Assembly: GCF_011764565.1 (NCBI RefSeq)
Contig: NZ_AP022871.1
Coordinates: 6,324,320 to 6,388,319, forward strand
Reading direction: 5' to 3'
From: Phytohabitans suffuscus
Lineage (GTDB): Bacteria; Actinomycetota; Actinomycetes; Mycobacteriales; Micromonosporaceae
DNA: 64,000 nucleotides
How positions within the stretch are numbered: position 1 is the stretch's first letter; each line of letters starts with the position of its first letter. The notes beneath the pieces were generated by a model. That model had not been told where the DNA came from. It ran no database searches and saw nothing but the letters and a program-made list of their open reading frames with translations. The translations under genes and the position numbers were made by a program. Shown here piece by piece: positions 8,970 to 17,991 of this stretch.

Positions 8970-8988
8970 ATATGATTAAGCTATTATC
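8970..8988. promoter_or_regulatory. CTAA-core operator/promoter upstream of nitronate monooxygenase-etfD
   Basis: ATATGATTAAGCTATTATC lies between the NUDIX stop and the start at 8944. It shares ATGATTAAGCTA with the site at 46003-46024. Confidence 0.5.
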
Positions 8989-8994
8989 GTGCTG

Positions 8995-9813
8995 TCAAGC
9001 GATCTCGTCCAGTGTCGGGCTGTTCAGGAAGTAGCCACCCTCGTGCACCACGAGCCGGGGCTTGATGGTCTCGATGGGCCTGTGCTGGCCCGCGGCCACG
9101 GCCCCTGCCGCTGAGTGGCCCATCAGCGAGCGACACGTGTGCCTCGTGGGTGGCATCATCGCCAGCTGTCCAGCGGCGGCCGATTCGAGCGCGGCCGCGA
9201 CCGACATCCACGCACCGCCGTCGGCCTCCCCGGACAAGCCGCCCACAAAGTGCCCCGCCGGAAGCTCTGCCACGAAGAAACGCGTGTCGTAGCGCCGCGG
9301 CTCGAACTCAGGAGTGATCCAGTGTGCCCAGGCACCCAGAAGGTCCGATCTCAACGTCAGCCCTCGGCTCCGCAGGAACTCGGCGAAGGTGAGATCGCCC
9401 GACTCCACCGCGACCCGGGCGCCGCCAAGGTCCGCGAACGAGGCCGTATCCAGCAGCGCGGAGCCGTCCCGGCAGGCCAGCAGGACGCCGGTCTCCTCGA
9501 AGAGTTCGCGTGCCGCCGCGACCACAAGCGCGCCGGCGAGCTTTTCGCTGCAGTGGAACCGCTCGGCCCACTCGGCCGGGGTCGGACCGGCCCAGGGGAT
9601 GGGGTCGAGATCAGAGGCATGGACGCCTCCGCCGGGAAAGACGTACATGCCCGCGGCGAACTTCATCGACCGCTGGCGCCGCATGAGGTAGACCTCAAGC
9701 CCTGACTCGCCGTCGCGCAGCAGGGCCACCGTCGCCGCGTCGCGGGTCGGCACGGGCGGCGGCCGGTAGTTCTTGGCGACGTCGACCATCGCCTCCGGAA
9801 GCGGTCTCACCAC
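8995..9813 (-). CDS. NUDIX hydrolase, possible acyl-CoA/CoA diphosphatase
   Basis: This 272-residue NUDIX protein has FPGGGVHASD and, after a long insertion, AARELFEETGVLL, together forming an extended Nudix box with REXXEE. The split box and overall size resemble NUDT7/NUDT19-like CoA diphosphatases, which cleave CoA and acyl-CoA. That would fit the context, but this is inference. The GTG start at 9813 is preceded by a GAGGGGGT ribosome site. It lies 8 bp after the flavoprotein gene and is probably cotranscribed with it. Confidence 0.78.
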   Translation of the reverse strand: MVRPLPEAMVDVAKNYRPPPVPTRDAATVALLRDGESGLEVYLMRRQRSMKFAAGMYVFPGGGVHASDLDPIPWAGPTPAEWAERFHCSEKLAGALVVAAARELFEETGVLLACRDGSALLDTASFADLGGARVAVESGDLTFAEFLRSRGLTLRSDLLGAWAHWITPEFEPRRYDTRFFVAELPAGHFVGGLSGEADGGAWMSVAAALESAAAGQLAMMPPTRHTCRSLMGHSAAGAVAAGQHRPIETIKPRLVVHEGGYFLNSPTLDEIA

Positions 9814-9821
9814 AGACCCCC

Positions 9822-11285
9822 TCAGGGACGTTCCGAATGCGGCGCGGCGATCTCGCCGGCCATGGCGACAACCCGGGACCTGCCTACCGACCGGGCCGCG
9901 CTGCGGCCGGCTACCCGGCCGAAAGCGATGCAGTTGGCGAGCGCGTTTCCGCTTCCGACGTACACGTCACCAAGCACACCGCCGGTGCACTCTCCGGCGG
10001 CGAACAAGCCGCGGATGGGTGCGTTGCCGCCGTCGAGCACACGGCCGTCTCGGTCGACCTTCGGGCCAACCGCCGTCACGCTGAGCCTGCTCAGCCGTAC
10101 CTCCGCGGCATAGAAGGGTCCGCTGGTCACCGGCCGCATGTAGTCCGGCTTCTTGAGGAACTGGGTGTCCTCACCGGCCGCAACGTCGGCGTTGTACTTC
10201 TGCAGGGTCTTGACGAGGTTGTCCGGCGGAATGTCCAGAGCCCGCGCAAGCCCGGCGATCGTGTCGCGCTTGATGACCTTGCCAGTGTGGACGTTCTCGT
10301 CGATGACGGGCTCGATCCAGTCCTCCCAGGTCTGCCCTGGGATGCGCACCTTGCGCTGCTTCTCCGTCGTTCGCGGCTGTGCGGCGCGCTTGGCCTCGTC
10401 GTCGAAGATCGCGTACACCGGGCCGCCCTGTTCGTAGACGATCGGCTGGGTGACGCTGTACGGCGACATCTCGTCGTAGAAGCGCCGGCCTTCGGAGTTG
10501 ACCACGACAAGCCACGCCGGGAAATAGGTGTCGGATTCGGTGGAGAAGCCGGGCGTGATGTTGGCCAGGAAGCGGTTGAACCCGGTGATCTGGGCGCCGA
10601 CCTGCTGGCTCAGCGGGATCGCGTCACCCTGGGAGTACTTGGCGACCTCGGCGCCCCCGTTCGGATAGACACCGCGTGTGCCGGCAAGCTCGACCGCCAT
10701 CGGGATGTACTTCTCGATCAAACGCGGATTTCCCTCGATGCCGCCGGTGGCCAATACCACGACGGACGCCGAAATCGAGTCGTCGCCGACGCGGACGCCC
10801 GTGACCCGTCCGTCCTCAACCACCAGTTGGTCGACCCGTCGGCGCAGGGCGATGTCGATGCCCGCGTTGCGCACCCGGCTGTGCAGGACCTTGACGATCG
10901 CATCGCCGCCCACGGTGACATGACCCCGTGGGACGTTCTCGTCGCCGGAGAAGTAGACGTCCTTGATCTGCAGGCCCATGTCCGCGAGCCACTCGACCGC
11001 TGGGCCGACCTCGTAGCAGAGCGCCTTCACGACGCCGGCGTCCACCTTCCATTGGTTGAGCGTCATGTAGTGGCGAAAGAGGCTCTCGGCGTCGTCCTCG
11101 ACGCCCTTCTCGCGCTGAAACCTTGTGCCGGCCGCCATGATCATCCCGGTGGAGAACTGGCTGCGGCCGCCGATCGAGTCCTCCGCGTCCACGAGCAGCA
11201 CCGAGCGACCTTCCTCCGCCGCCGCGATCGCCGCGCACATACCGGCGATCCCCGCCCCCAGGACCACAACGTCGTAGTCGGACAT
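9822..11285 (-). CDS. FAD-dependent oxidoreductase, fumarate reductase/KstD-like
   Basis: This 487-residue flavoprotein is of the FAD-binding-2 family that includes fumarate reductase and 3-ketosteroid delta-1-dehydrogenase. The N-terminus carries the dinucleotide-binding VVVLGAGIAGMCAA, and the C-terminus has GLFAAGECTGGVLGDVYVGSGNAL, the second FAD-contact region. A mid-protein substrate-capping domain spans about 220-390. It would introduce or reduce a C=C bond next to a carbonyl. The gene leads the operon with the NUDIX gene and is divergent from the crotonase at 11.4 kb. The steroid assignment is not proven. Confidence 0.8.
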   Translation of the reverse strand: MSDYDVVVLGAGIAGMCAAIAAAEEGRSVLLVDAEDSIGGRSQFSTGMIMAAGTRFQREKGVEDDAESLFRHYMTLNQWKVDAGVVKALCYEVGPAVEWLADMGLQIKDVYFSGDENVPRGHVTVGGDAIVKVLHSRVRNAGIDIALRRRVDQLVVEDGRVTGVRVGDDSISASVVVLATGGIEGNPRLIEKYIPMAVELAGTRGVYPNGGAEVAKYSQGDAIPLSQQVGAQITGFNRFLANITPGFSTESDTYFPAWLVVVNSEGRRFYDEMSPYSVTQPIVYEQGGPVYAIFDDEAKRAAQPRTTEKQRKVRIPGQTWEDWIEPVIDENVHTGKVIKRDTIAGLARALDIPPDNLVKTLQKYNADVAAGEDTQFLKKPDYMRPVTSGPFYAAEVRLSRLSVTAVGPKVDRDGRVLDGGNAPIRGLFAAGECTGGVLGDVYVGSGNALANCIAFGRVAGRSAARSVGRSRVVAMAGEIAAPHSERP

Positions 11286-11330
11286 GGCTCCGTCATCCTC
11301 TCCGTATGTGAGGGCACACCGCCCGCCAAT

Positions 11331-11350
11331 CAGGTTAATCAGTAAACTGC
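11331..11350. promoter_or_regulatory. AT-rich site in divergent promoter, flavoprotein/crotonase
   Basis: CAGGTTAATCAGTAAACTGC contains a CAGgTTAATCAgTAAACTG inverted arrangement between two divergent genes. It is a weaker relative of the CTAA-core sites. Confidence 0.4.
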
Positions 11351-11424
11351 TTCCATCGGGGTCCTACAAGCCCTCCGCTTGGTCCACATCCCCGTGCCGC
11401 GACATCACGAGTGGGAGTCTGCGA

Positions 11425-12208
11425 GTGGAAGAGATCATCTTGGTGGAACGGCGCGACCAGGTCGCGATCGTGACCCTGAACCGTCCCCATCGGCTCAACG
11501 CACTCACTCAGGACCTGGTCCGCGCGGTCTCAGCCACCCTGACCTCGATCGCCGAGGACGAAGACAGCAGTGCTCGGGCCATCGTGCTGACCGGCGCCGG
11601 CCGCGGCTTCTGCGCTGGCCTGGACCTGTTCGCACGACAGGCCCTCGACGCCGATGCCCCCGACCACCCGCCGCGCGCTTCGCCAGCCAGCAGCGCTTCG
11701 CGCGCATGGTCCGGGTCATCCGCGGCCTGCCGATCCCGATCATCGCAGCTGTCAACGGGCCAGCCGCTGGCGCTGGCATGGCGTTGGCGCTCGCCTGCGA
11801 CATCAGGGTCGTCGACCCGGGGCGGCCCTCCATCCGGCCGCGCTGAAGATCGGGCTCTCCGCCGGTGAGTGCGGCCTCAGCTATCTCCTGCCGCGGCTGG
11901 TGGGAAGCTCCCGCGCCTTCGAGATCCTGCTCACGGCACGGCCGATCCTCGCCGCCGAAGCCGTGCGTATCGGGCTCGCGCTCGAACCCGAACCGGGCAC
12001 CAGCGCAGTAGAAGCGGCTGTCGGGATCGCCCGGCGTATCGCCGAACACGACGCGTTCGCGGTCAAGCTGTCGCGGGAGGTGCTCTGGGCCAACCTGGAC
12101 GCACCGTTCGACGTCGCGATCGAGGTGGAGAACCGCACGCAGATCCTCGCCGCGCTGTCCGAGGCGCCGGGAAGGGCGCGACAGGCGTTCCTCAGTCGGA
12201 AGCAGTGA
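11425..12208 (+). CDS. Enoyl-CoA hydratase/isomerase (crotonase) family, two apparent frameshifts
   Basis: A crotonase-fold protein is spread over three frames. It starts at GTG 11425 (GGGAG upstream) with EEIILVERRDQVAIVTLNRP, continues with RMVRVIRGLPIPIIAAVNGP in a second frame, and ends with the HPAALKIGLSAGECGLSYLL segment in a third. The switches lie near 11685-11690 and 11815-11830, and each is explained by one lost base. The restored product is about 260 residues with the oxyanion-hole motifs and a Glu in GECG at the catalytic position. Enoyl-CoA hydratases add water to trans-2-enoyl-CoA. Sequence error is more likely than decay because all conserved blocks survive. Confidence 0.75.
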
Positions 12209-12209
12209 C

Positions 12210-12855
12210 GGCACTCGTTCGGTCACCGCCACGAGGATGTTCGCCGGGTCATTGGTGAACGGGACCATGCCGTCGATGAGGAAGTGCTCTGCGCCGTACG
12301 CGCGGCGAAGGTGGGCAAGACGCGCCGACAGGGATTCGACCGGTAGCCGACTGGTCCGCCAGATGTGTTCCTGGAAGCGTCGGCGGTCGTATCCAGCCGA
12401 GGCGAGGAATCTGGCAGTGCAACGGGTTAACCGCCAACACCGGAGTGCTGTGCGGGTCGACCACGTTGGCGGTGGACGGATTCGTCAGGCCACTTGAGCA
12501 GGTCTGCGGCGTCGTCCGTCGAGTCGGACACATTGGTGCTGGAGCCTGCCGCGACCACCGTCACGACCGATTCCGGGACCGAGCGAGCCCGCCGCACACT
12601 GCATCGCTGCCCGGTGCCGCGCCGGACCGCTGACCACCACCATCGGCCCCAGCGCCATCGTGGTCGGCTGCACCGCTTCCAGTTCCCACCGCGGTCGTGG
12701 GCGTCTCGGTCGATACCGTCGAGCATCCTCGCGACCCGCTGCGTGGGCGGGACCACGATCGGCAAGCCGTCGGTGTTGCCGCGGCGGTAGAAGAAATCGC
12801 CGACGACCTCGGCGTCGTCTTCCAAGAGCACCGTCGACGAGGCGAGCGTCGTCAT
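12210..12855 (-). pseudogene. Decayed copy of the UGSC-partner gene
   Basis: The start at 12855 overlaps the stop of the UGSC gene (ATGA), and NTDGLPIVVPPT matches GDGLPLVPPT in the protein at 35555-36606. Further matching pieces appear in other frames: MALGPMVVVSGPARHRAAM, then VLAVNPLHCQI (against LVAVNPVWAKL), then MVPFTNDPANILVAV (against TVPLVPSAEHVFVLV). The order is the same as in the intact protein, but only about 650 bp remain of about 1050, and several frame breaks are needed. This is therefore real decay, unlike the single-base breaks elsewhere. The function of the family is unknown. Confidence 0.6.
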
Positions 12856-13208
12856 GCCGGGACCGGGCCGGCGAGGAGGGCCTGCGTGACGCGGTCGATG
12901 CTCGCGCGGGCGGCCGAGCGGACCTCGTCGTCGGCGAGCGAGTTGAGCGGATGTGGCAGCAGCACGTTCAGAAGATCGGCCATACCCTCGCTCTTGGCGA
13001 CGGTGACGGCGAGGATGGCGAAGGCCTGGGTGTAGAGGCTGACTGTCGGCGTGCCGGAACGCTCGAGTTCGATCGCGTCCTTGACGACCCACCGCGTGCA
13101 TGAGCCGCAGGCGCCGATCCCGACGATGACCGCGCTGCAGCGTTGCTGGAGGTCCGCGCGATTCGCGGTGGTCATGGTCAGCGAGCCCGAGGTGTGCTTG
13201 ACCACCAC
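12852..13208 (-). CDS. UGSC-family protein (CGSC form), short
   Basis: This 118-residue protein carries IVGIGACGSCTRWVVKDAIELE, the signature of the UGSC family, named for a U-G-S-C selenocysteine or cysteine redox-like motif. Here it is Cys34-Gly-Ser-Cys37, coded by TGC, so no selenocysteine is involved. It aligns with the C-terminal two thirds of the 179-residue paralogue at 35023-35562 and lacks its N-terminal 65 residues or so. The downstream partner gene is decayed. Whether this copy still works is uncertain. No biochemical role is established for the family as far as I know. Confidence 0.65.
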   Translation of the reverse strand: MVVKHTSGSLTMTTANRADLQQRCSAVIVGIGACGSCTRWVVKDAIELERSGTPTVSLYTQAFAILAVTVAKSEGMADLLNVLLPHPLNSLADDEVRSAARASIDRVTQALLAGPVPA

Positions 13209-13271
13209 TCCTGCGCAGCCAAGGGCACGAGGTACCTCCCGGCGCCGCTCTCATTCCTTCTCGGCGGCCGA

Positions 13272-13742
13272 TCAGGACGACTGGAAGTCGTGGCCACGGA
13301 TCATGCGGATCGGCGTGTAGACCATCACGGTCTGGCTGTCCTGGTTGGTGACGACGTTGCGGCTGGTGACGACGCCGCGACCCGGCTGCCGCGACGCCCG
13401 TGACTCGGTGATCTCGACCAGCACCGAGATGGTGTCACCGACGTACACCGGGGACTTGGCGTCGAAGTCCACGTGCAACAGTGCCAGCCCGGTGCCGCTG
13501 ATGACGCCCGTCTGCATGACTAAGCCCTCGGCCAGGCACATCGTCATGGAGCCCGGCACCAGGCGTCGGCTGTAGCCACCCTCGCGCGCGTGATGTGCGT
13601 CGAGGAACAGCGGCTCGACGAATCCGCAGAGGGTGACAAAGTTGACCAGATCGGTCTCTGTCACGGTTCGGCTGAGGGTCCTGAAGGTGGTGCCGGCGGG
13701 AGTCTCCTCCCACGTCTTGCCGGCGGGCAGTACGTCGGCCAC
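13272..13742 (-). CDS. MaoC/FAS1-like hotdog dehydratase-family protein
   Basis: This 156-residue single hotdog domain resembles MaoC-like dehydratases (GTTFRTLSRTVTETDLVNFVTL, LVPGSMTMCLAEGL and VYVGDTISVLVEI). The hydratase signature with catalytic Asp and His (D-x-N-P-x-H) is not seen; the corresponding segment reads CGFVEPLFLDAHHA. It may act on an unusual substrate or have lost hydratase chemistry. The GTG at 13742 follows GGGAG. A CTAA-core site lies 37-49 bp upstream. The UGSC gene follows 63 bp downstream on the same strand. Confidence 0.7.
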   Translation of the reverse strand: MADVLPAGKTWEETPAGTTFRTLSRTVTETDLVNFVTLCGFVEPLFLDAHHAREGGYSRRLVPGSMTMCLAEGLVMQTGVISGTGLALLHVDFDAKSPVYVGDTISVLVEITESRASRQPGRGVVTSRNVVTNQDSQTVMVYTPIRMIRGHDFQSS

Positions 13743-13773
13743 GAGCTCCCATCCTCTCCGTCGCGTAGATCAT

Positions 13774-13791
13774 GTAACCTATCTAACTCTT
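13774..13791. promoter_or_regulatory. CTAA-core operator upstream of MaoC-like gene
   Basis: GTAACCTATCTAACTCTT contains CTATCTAACTC, identical over 11 bases to the reverse complement of the site at 52932-52952. Confidence 0.6.
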
Positions 13792-13850
13792 TGCCGCGCC
13801 GCAACGATCCGAGGCGACCGACGTGACAGCCTTCACGCCGGCCCGGCATT

Positions 13851-13868
13851 GAGTTAGCGTATTAAACC
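13851..13868. promoter_or_regulatory. CTAA-core operator upstream of the LLM monooxygenase operon
   Basis: GAGTTAGCGTATTAAACC lies 33-50 bp before ATG 13901. Its complement carries GCTAACTC, matching the MaoC-side site in the same divergent region. Confidence 0.55.
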
Positions 13869-13900
13869 AATTAGGGACTCTGTTCGAAGGGTGTGCGGCC

Positions 13901-14263
13901 ATGGCCCGAGGCGTGCTTCTCGTGATCAGCGAGCCGGTCAGCGAGGCGAAGGAAGCCGAGTACAACGACTGGTACGACAACGTCCACCTCAAGGAGGTGC
14001 TCGGGCTCGCCGGCTTCACCGCGGCTCGCCGGTTCCAGGTGAGCCAGCAGCAGCTCGTCAGCCAGGGCGGCCACGAGGGCGTGACCTCGAAGTTCCCGCA
14101 CAAGTACGTGGCGGTGTACGAGGTGGAAGCGGATGACCTGGGCGTGGCCACCAACTCGCTCAACGAGCACGGCCGCGAGCTGACCGCCAGCGACGCCATG
14201 GCCTACGACCGCACTGTCGCGGTCCTGCTCGAGGAGATTTCGAGCCGCGGGCTCGCGGGGTGA
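13901..14263 (+). CDS. DUF4286-like dimeric alpha+beta barrel protein
   Basis: This 120-residue protein has the small ferredoxin-like dimeric-barrel pattern ISEPVSEAKEAEYNDWYDNVHLKEVL, typical of DUF4286/EthD-related proteins. Such proteins often lie next to monooxygenases in catabolic clusters and may help with substrate handling, but no reaction is established. It is the first gene of a five-gene operon (LLM oxidoreductase, SnoaL-like, crotonase, CoA ligase) and is separated from the next by 3 bp. Confidence 0.65.
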   Translation: MARGVLLVISEPVSEAKEAEYNDWYDNVHLKEVLGLAGFTAARRFQVSQQQLVSQGGHEGVTSKFPHKYVAVYEVEADDLGVATNSLNEHGRELTASDAMAYDRTVAVLLEEISSRGLAG

Positions 14264-14266
14264 CCG

Positions 14267-15266
14267 GTGAGCGTCAAGGTTTTCGTCAAGTACGACCTAC
14301 GGGCGACGGACTTCGGCCCTGCCCCGGAGCGGATCTACGAGGCATGCCTCGAACAGTGCGAGTGGGCCGACCAGCACGGCTTCACCGGTGTGCGGCTGCA
14401 TGAGCACCACCGCAGTCCGGACGGCTACCTGCCGGCACCGGTTGTGATGGCGGCGGCCATCGCCGGCCGGACACGACAGCTGACCCTGCGCTGCTCGGTG
14501 ATCGTCCTGCCGCTTCACGATCCGATCGAGCTGGCTGAACAGCTCGCCGTGCTTGACCTGGCCAGCCGCGGACGCCTGGAGGTGGTCGTGGCGGCCGGCT
14601 ACGTCCCCCAAGAGTTCGCGATGTTCGGCAAGGACGTGGCCGACCGAGTCACACTCCTGGAACGCAATGTCGCAGCCCTGCGCCAGGCGTGGTCCGGCGA
14701 GGAGTTCGAGTTCGAGGGACGGCCCGTCATGGTGCGCCCGCTGCCGCACCGCGGCCGGACCATCCCGATCCTGATCGGAGGCTCGTCGCCGCGCGCGGCA
14801 CGGCATGCGGCGCGGATCGGCGATGGCTTCGAACCTGTGCCCCGGAAGTTTCTCGCCGACTACGTCGCCGAGTGCGAGCGCCTCGGTAAGCCGCTGGGTG
14901 GCACCCCGGCCCTGGGCACGAGTTGCGGCTGCTGCATGTTGCGAAGGATCCGGATCGGGCGTGGGGACAGATGAAGCGGCACGCCCAGCATGAGAACGAC
15001 TCCTACCTGGCGTGGACAACTCCGGCGGGGACGGCGGTGGGATTCCAAGCCGTCCGGGACGCTGACGAACTGCGAGCCCGCGGACTGTACCGCGTCGTGA
15101 CGCCAGAGCAGTGCCTGAGGATCGTGCGCGGACTCGGTCCGGATGCCGAGGTCCAGCTGCACCCGCTCATGGGGGCATGGATCCCGACCTCGGCTGGGAG
15201 TCGCTGTACCTGTTCCGCAGCGAGGTGATGCCCGCACTCGAGGCAGAAGGACTGATACAGCTATGA
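14267..15266 (+). CDS. LLM-class (F420/FMN-type) monooxygenase, two apparent frameshifts
   Basis: A luciferase-like monooxygenase or oxidoreductase of about 333 residues. The main part reads MSVKVFVKYDLRATDFG through LLERNVAALRQAWSG and PILIGGSSPRAARHAARIGDG. It then shifts near 14912-14922 to ELRLLHVAKDPDRAWGQMK and shifts again at the G5 run 15171-15175 to MDPDLGWESLYLF and the C-terminus. Both shifts fit one lost base. LLM proteins use reduced FMN or F420 to oxygenate or reduce organic substrates. The stop overlaps the next ATG (ATGA). The substrate is unknown. Confidence 0.8.
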
Positions 15267-15730
15267 GTATTGCTGCTCTGGAGCGCCTCGAGGCGATCGA
15301 GGCCATCACGGCTCTGAAGGCGCGTTACTTCCGTTTGCTGGACACCAAGGACTGGGCGAGCTTCCGCGCCCTGTTCACCGACGACATGGTCTTCTACTTC
15401 GAGTCCGACGCCCCGAAGGTGAGGTCCGGTGATGAGTTTGTCGCGTTCGTGCGGGTCCGGCTGGCAACGGCGACCACGGTGCACCAAGGCCACATGCCGG
15501 AGATCGAGTTGCTGTCGGCATCGACCGCTCGAGGCACCTGGGCGATGTTCGACTGGGTCGACGACCCAGATCAGAACCGCGCGTTCCAGGGATTCGGTCA
15601 CTACCGCGAGCTCTATCGGCGTGATGCTGACGGAACGTGGCGCATAGCAGAACTGCGACTCAGCCGGATCCGGGTCGACGAGGTCGAGCCGAGCCGGGCC
15701 CAGACCACGTCCACCCCTTCGCCTCGCTAG
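15263..15730 (+). CDS. SnoaL-like (NTF2-fold) protein
   Basis: A 155-residue cone-shaped NTF2-fold protein of the SnoaL_4 kind: EAIEAITALKARYFRLLDTKDWASF at the N-terminus, then VFYFESDAP, TVHQGHMPEIE and WRIAELRLSRIRV. Related proteins act as small dehydratases, isomerases or hydrolases on polar substrates. ATG 15263 overlaps the LLM stop by four bases, fixing the start and indicating translational coupling. Confidence 0.75.
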   Translation: MSIAALERLEAIEAITALKARYFRLLDTKDWASFRALFTDDMVFYFESDAPKVRSGDEFVAFVRVRLATATTVHQGHMPEIELLSASTARGTWAMFDWVDDPDQNRAFQGFGHYRELYRRDADGTWRIAELRLSRIRVDEVEPSRAQTTSTPSPR

Positions 15731-15737
15731 GACAGCC

Positions 15738-16547
15738 GTGCCCAACAACAACGATGTCGCCGTTGCGGCGTCGGTCCGATACGAGGTGCGCCGTCGGGTC
15801 GCCATCCTCACCATCGACCGGCCAGAGCGGCACAACGCCTGGGACTTCGATGTGGAGCGGATGCTGTTCGACTTCGCAGACGCAGCCGACGCCGACCCGG
15901 ATGTCCGCGTCATCGTCGTCACCGGTTCGGGCACCTCGTTCTGCCCAGGGATGGACATATCGAGGCTGGCGAGCCTGGGGGCGGGTCCAGGAGTCGCCGA
16001 GCGGGAGCGGCCACCGACCCACCTGCGCACGATCCGCAAGCCGACCATCGCCGCCATCAACGGCGGCTGCGCCGGGATAGGCATCGTGCAGGCGCTGTGC
16101 TGCGACATCCGCATCGCTGCCGCCGAAGCCCGGATGAGTTGCGCGTTTCCGAGGCGCGGCGCGCCCGCGGAGTATGGCGCGGCGTGGCTGCTGCCGCGCC
16201 TGATCGGCTTGGCCGATGCGACCGAACTTCTGCTCACCGGCAGGACGTTCGACGCCGCTGAGGCGGAACGGATCAGGCTCGTGACGACGGTACGACCGCG
16301 CGCCGAGTTGATGGACTACGTTCTCGACTACGCGGCCGACATCGCCGCCCACTGCGCTCCTTTGGCGATGGAGGCAGCGAAGACCCAGCTCGCGGCCGGC
16401 GCCACCCAGACGCTGCCCCAAGCGGTTGACTTGGCACGGCAGCTTGCCCACGAGCCCTCGCGCAGGCCCGACCTGGCCGAGGGCGCACGCGCGTACCTGG
16501 ATAAGCGGCCCCCACGGTTCGTGGACCTCGCACAGAGGGAGGCGTGA
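15738..16547 (+). CDS. Enoyl-CoA hydratase/isomerase family protein
   Basis: This 269-residue crotonase has VAILTIDRPERHNAWD near the N-terminus, the oxyanion-hole loops (TGSGTSFCPGMDISRL and AAINGGCAGIG) and a Glu in GAPAEYGAAWLLPR at the second catalytic position. It closely resembles the crotonase at 23988-24791, which shares the CPG(M/L)D and RRG(A/I)xAExGxAWLLPR segments, so the two are probably duplicates. The GTG start is 7 bp after the SnoaL-like gene and the stop overlaps the ligase start (TGATG). Confidence 0.85.
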   Translation: MPNNNDVAVAASVRYEVRRRVAILTIDRPERHNAWDFDVERMLFDFADAADADPDVRVIVVTGSGTSFCPGMDISRLASLGAGPGVAERERPPTHLRTIRKPTIAAINGGCAGIGIVQALCCDIRIAAAEARMSCAFPRRGAPAEYGAAWLLPRLIGLADATELLLTGRTFDAAEAERIRLVTTVRPRAELMDYVLDYAADIAAHCAPLAMEAAKTQLAAGATQTLPQAVDLARQLAHEPSRRPDLAEGARAYLDKRPPRFVDLAQREA

Positions 16548-17991
16548 TGCCGGGGCCCGTGCCCGGACGGACCTGGACCGAGATGTACGCCGACCATGCC
16601 AGGGGCGAGGGTCTTGCGGTCGCGACGCACGAGGAGGGCTGGAGCTTCGCGGAGCTGACCGAACGCGCTATGGGGTGGGCGGCCTGGCTGGAACGCATCG
16701 ACGCACCGCCAGACCAAGCGCTCCCCGCGCTGCTCGGCTCCAGCTCGAACGCGTACGCGTTACTGGTAGCGGGCGCCTATACGGACCGCCCTATCGCCCC
16801 GTTGGGCCACCGGCTCACCGCGGCGGAGATCGCGGCCTGTGTCAGCCAGTTGCGCAGCCGACTCATCCTGGCCGAGCCTGGGTTCGTGGCGTTGGCGCGG
16901 GATGTCGCCGCTCGAGCCGGAGCGCGGGTGGTCGCCCTGCTGGACGAACCGCCCGCGTCGGGCCTCGCTCTCCCGAGGGCGGTCCCGCGGGAGCGGGTGA
17001 TCTACGTACTCCACACCTCGGGTACGACCGGACGGCCCAAGCCGGTGCGCTTCACCAACGACAGGCTTGGCGCCCGCTCGCGCGTCTACCAGGATCTGCT
17101 CGGGCTGCGGCCCGGCGATGTGTACTCCTCGTCGCAACAGTTCCACCACCTCGGTGGTGCCGGGCTGCTTGCCGTGGCTCTCAGCACCGGGGTGAGCGTG
17201 GTTCCGCCGACATCGCGGTTCACCATCAAAGGTTGGCAGGACCTCGCATCGCTCGGGACCACCCACGCGACGCTGGCACCGACGATGATCGAGCGGCTCC
17301 TGGCGGAAGGCGTGCTCGGCTTTCCAAGCCTACGGATGATCATCTACGGATCGTCGCCGATCCGGCCGGTAACCGCCGCTCGGCTGCTTCGTGACCATCC
17401 CGAGCTCGGAGTGTTTCAGGGTTACTCGCAGACTGAGGGCGGGCCTATCACCGCGCTCTCGCCGCAGGACCACCGATGCGCGGTCGAAGGCGACGCTGGA
17501 CGGCTGGCCTCAGCCGGCCGGGCGGTTCCGGGGCTGGAGCTCGCGATCGACGGGGCGGACGCCACCGGAGTGGGCGAGGTGATCGCTCGGGCGGACCACT
17601 TGGCGGCCCGGGCGCGGACGGCTGGCTGCACACCGGCGATCTGGGACGGCTTGACCAGGACAGCTACCTCTACCTCGTTGGCCGTAAGGGTGACATGATC
17701 ATCCGCGGGGGAGAGAACGTCTATCCCGACGAGGTCGAGCGAAGGATCGAGTCACATCCGAGCGTGCGCGAGGTCGCGGTTGTGGGTCTGCCCCACGACG
17801 AGTACGGCGAGGAGGTCGTCGCCTTCGTCGTACCCGCCGATCCGAGCCGACCGATCGACGCCGCGGACCTGAGAACGTACACGCGCGAGGTGCTGGCTGG
17901 ATTCAAGGTCCCGACCGACTGGCGAACCGTGCCCGAACTGCCCCGCGGCGGCCTCGGAAAGGTGCTGCGTAGGACGCTGCGGAACCTTTGA
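16547..17991 (+). CDS. Acyl-CoA ligase (AMP-forming), one apparent frameshift
   Basis: Class I adenylate-forming enzyme of about 480 residues. The N-terminal part has the ATP-binding P-loop LHTSGTTGRPKPVRF and GYSQTEGGP; the C-terminal part, in another frame, has GWLHTGDLGRL, GRKGDMIIRGGENVYPDEVE and the final Lys-containing RGGLGKVLRR. The break lies between about 17585 and 17625 and needs one lost base. It would activate the pathway acid as its acyl-CoA. It is the last gene of the operon beginning at 13901 and is paralogous to the ligase at 47752-49175. Confidence 0.82.
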
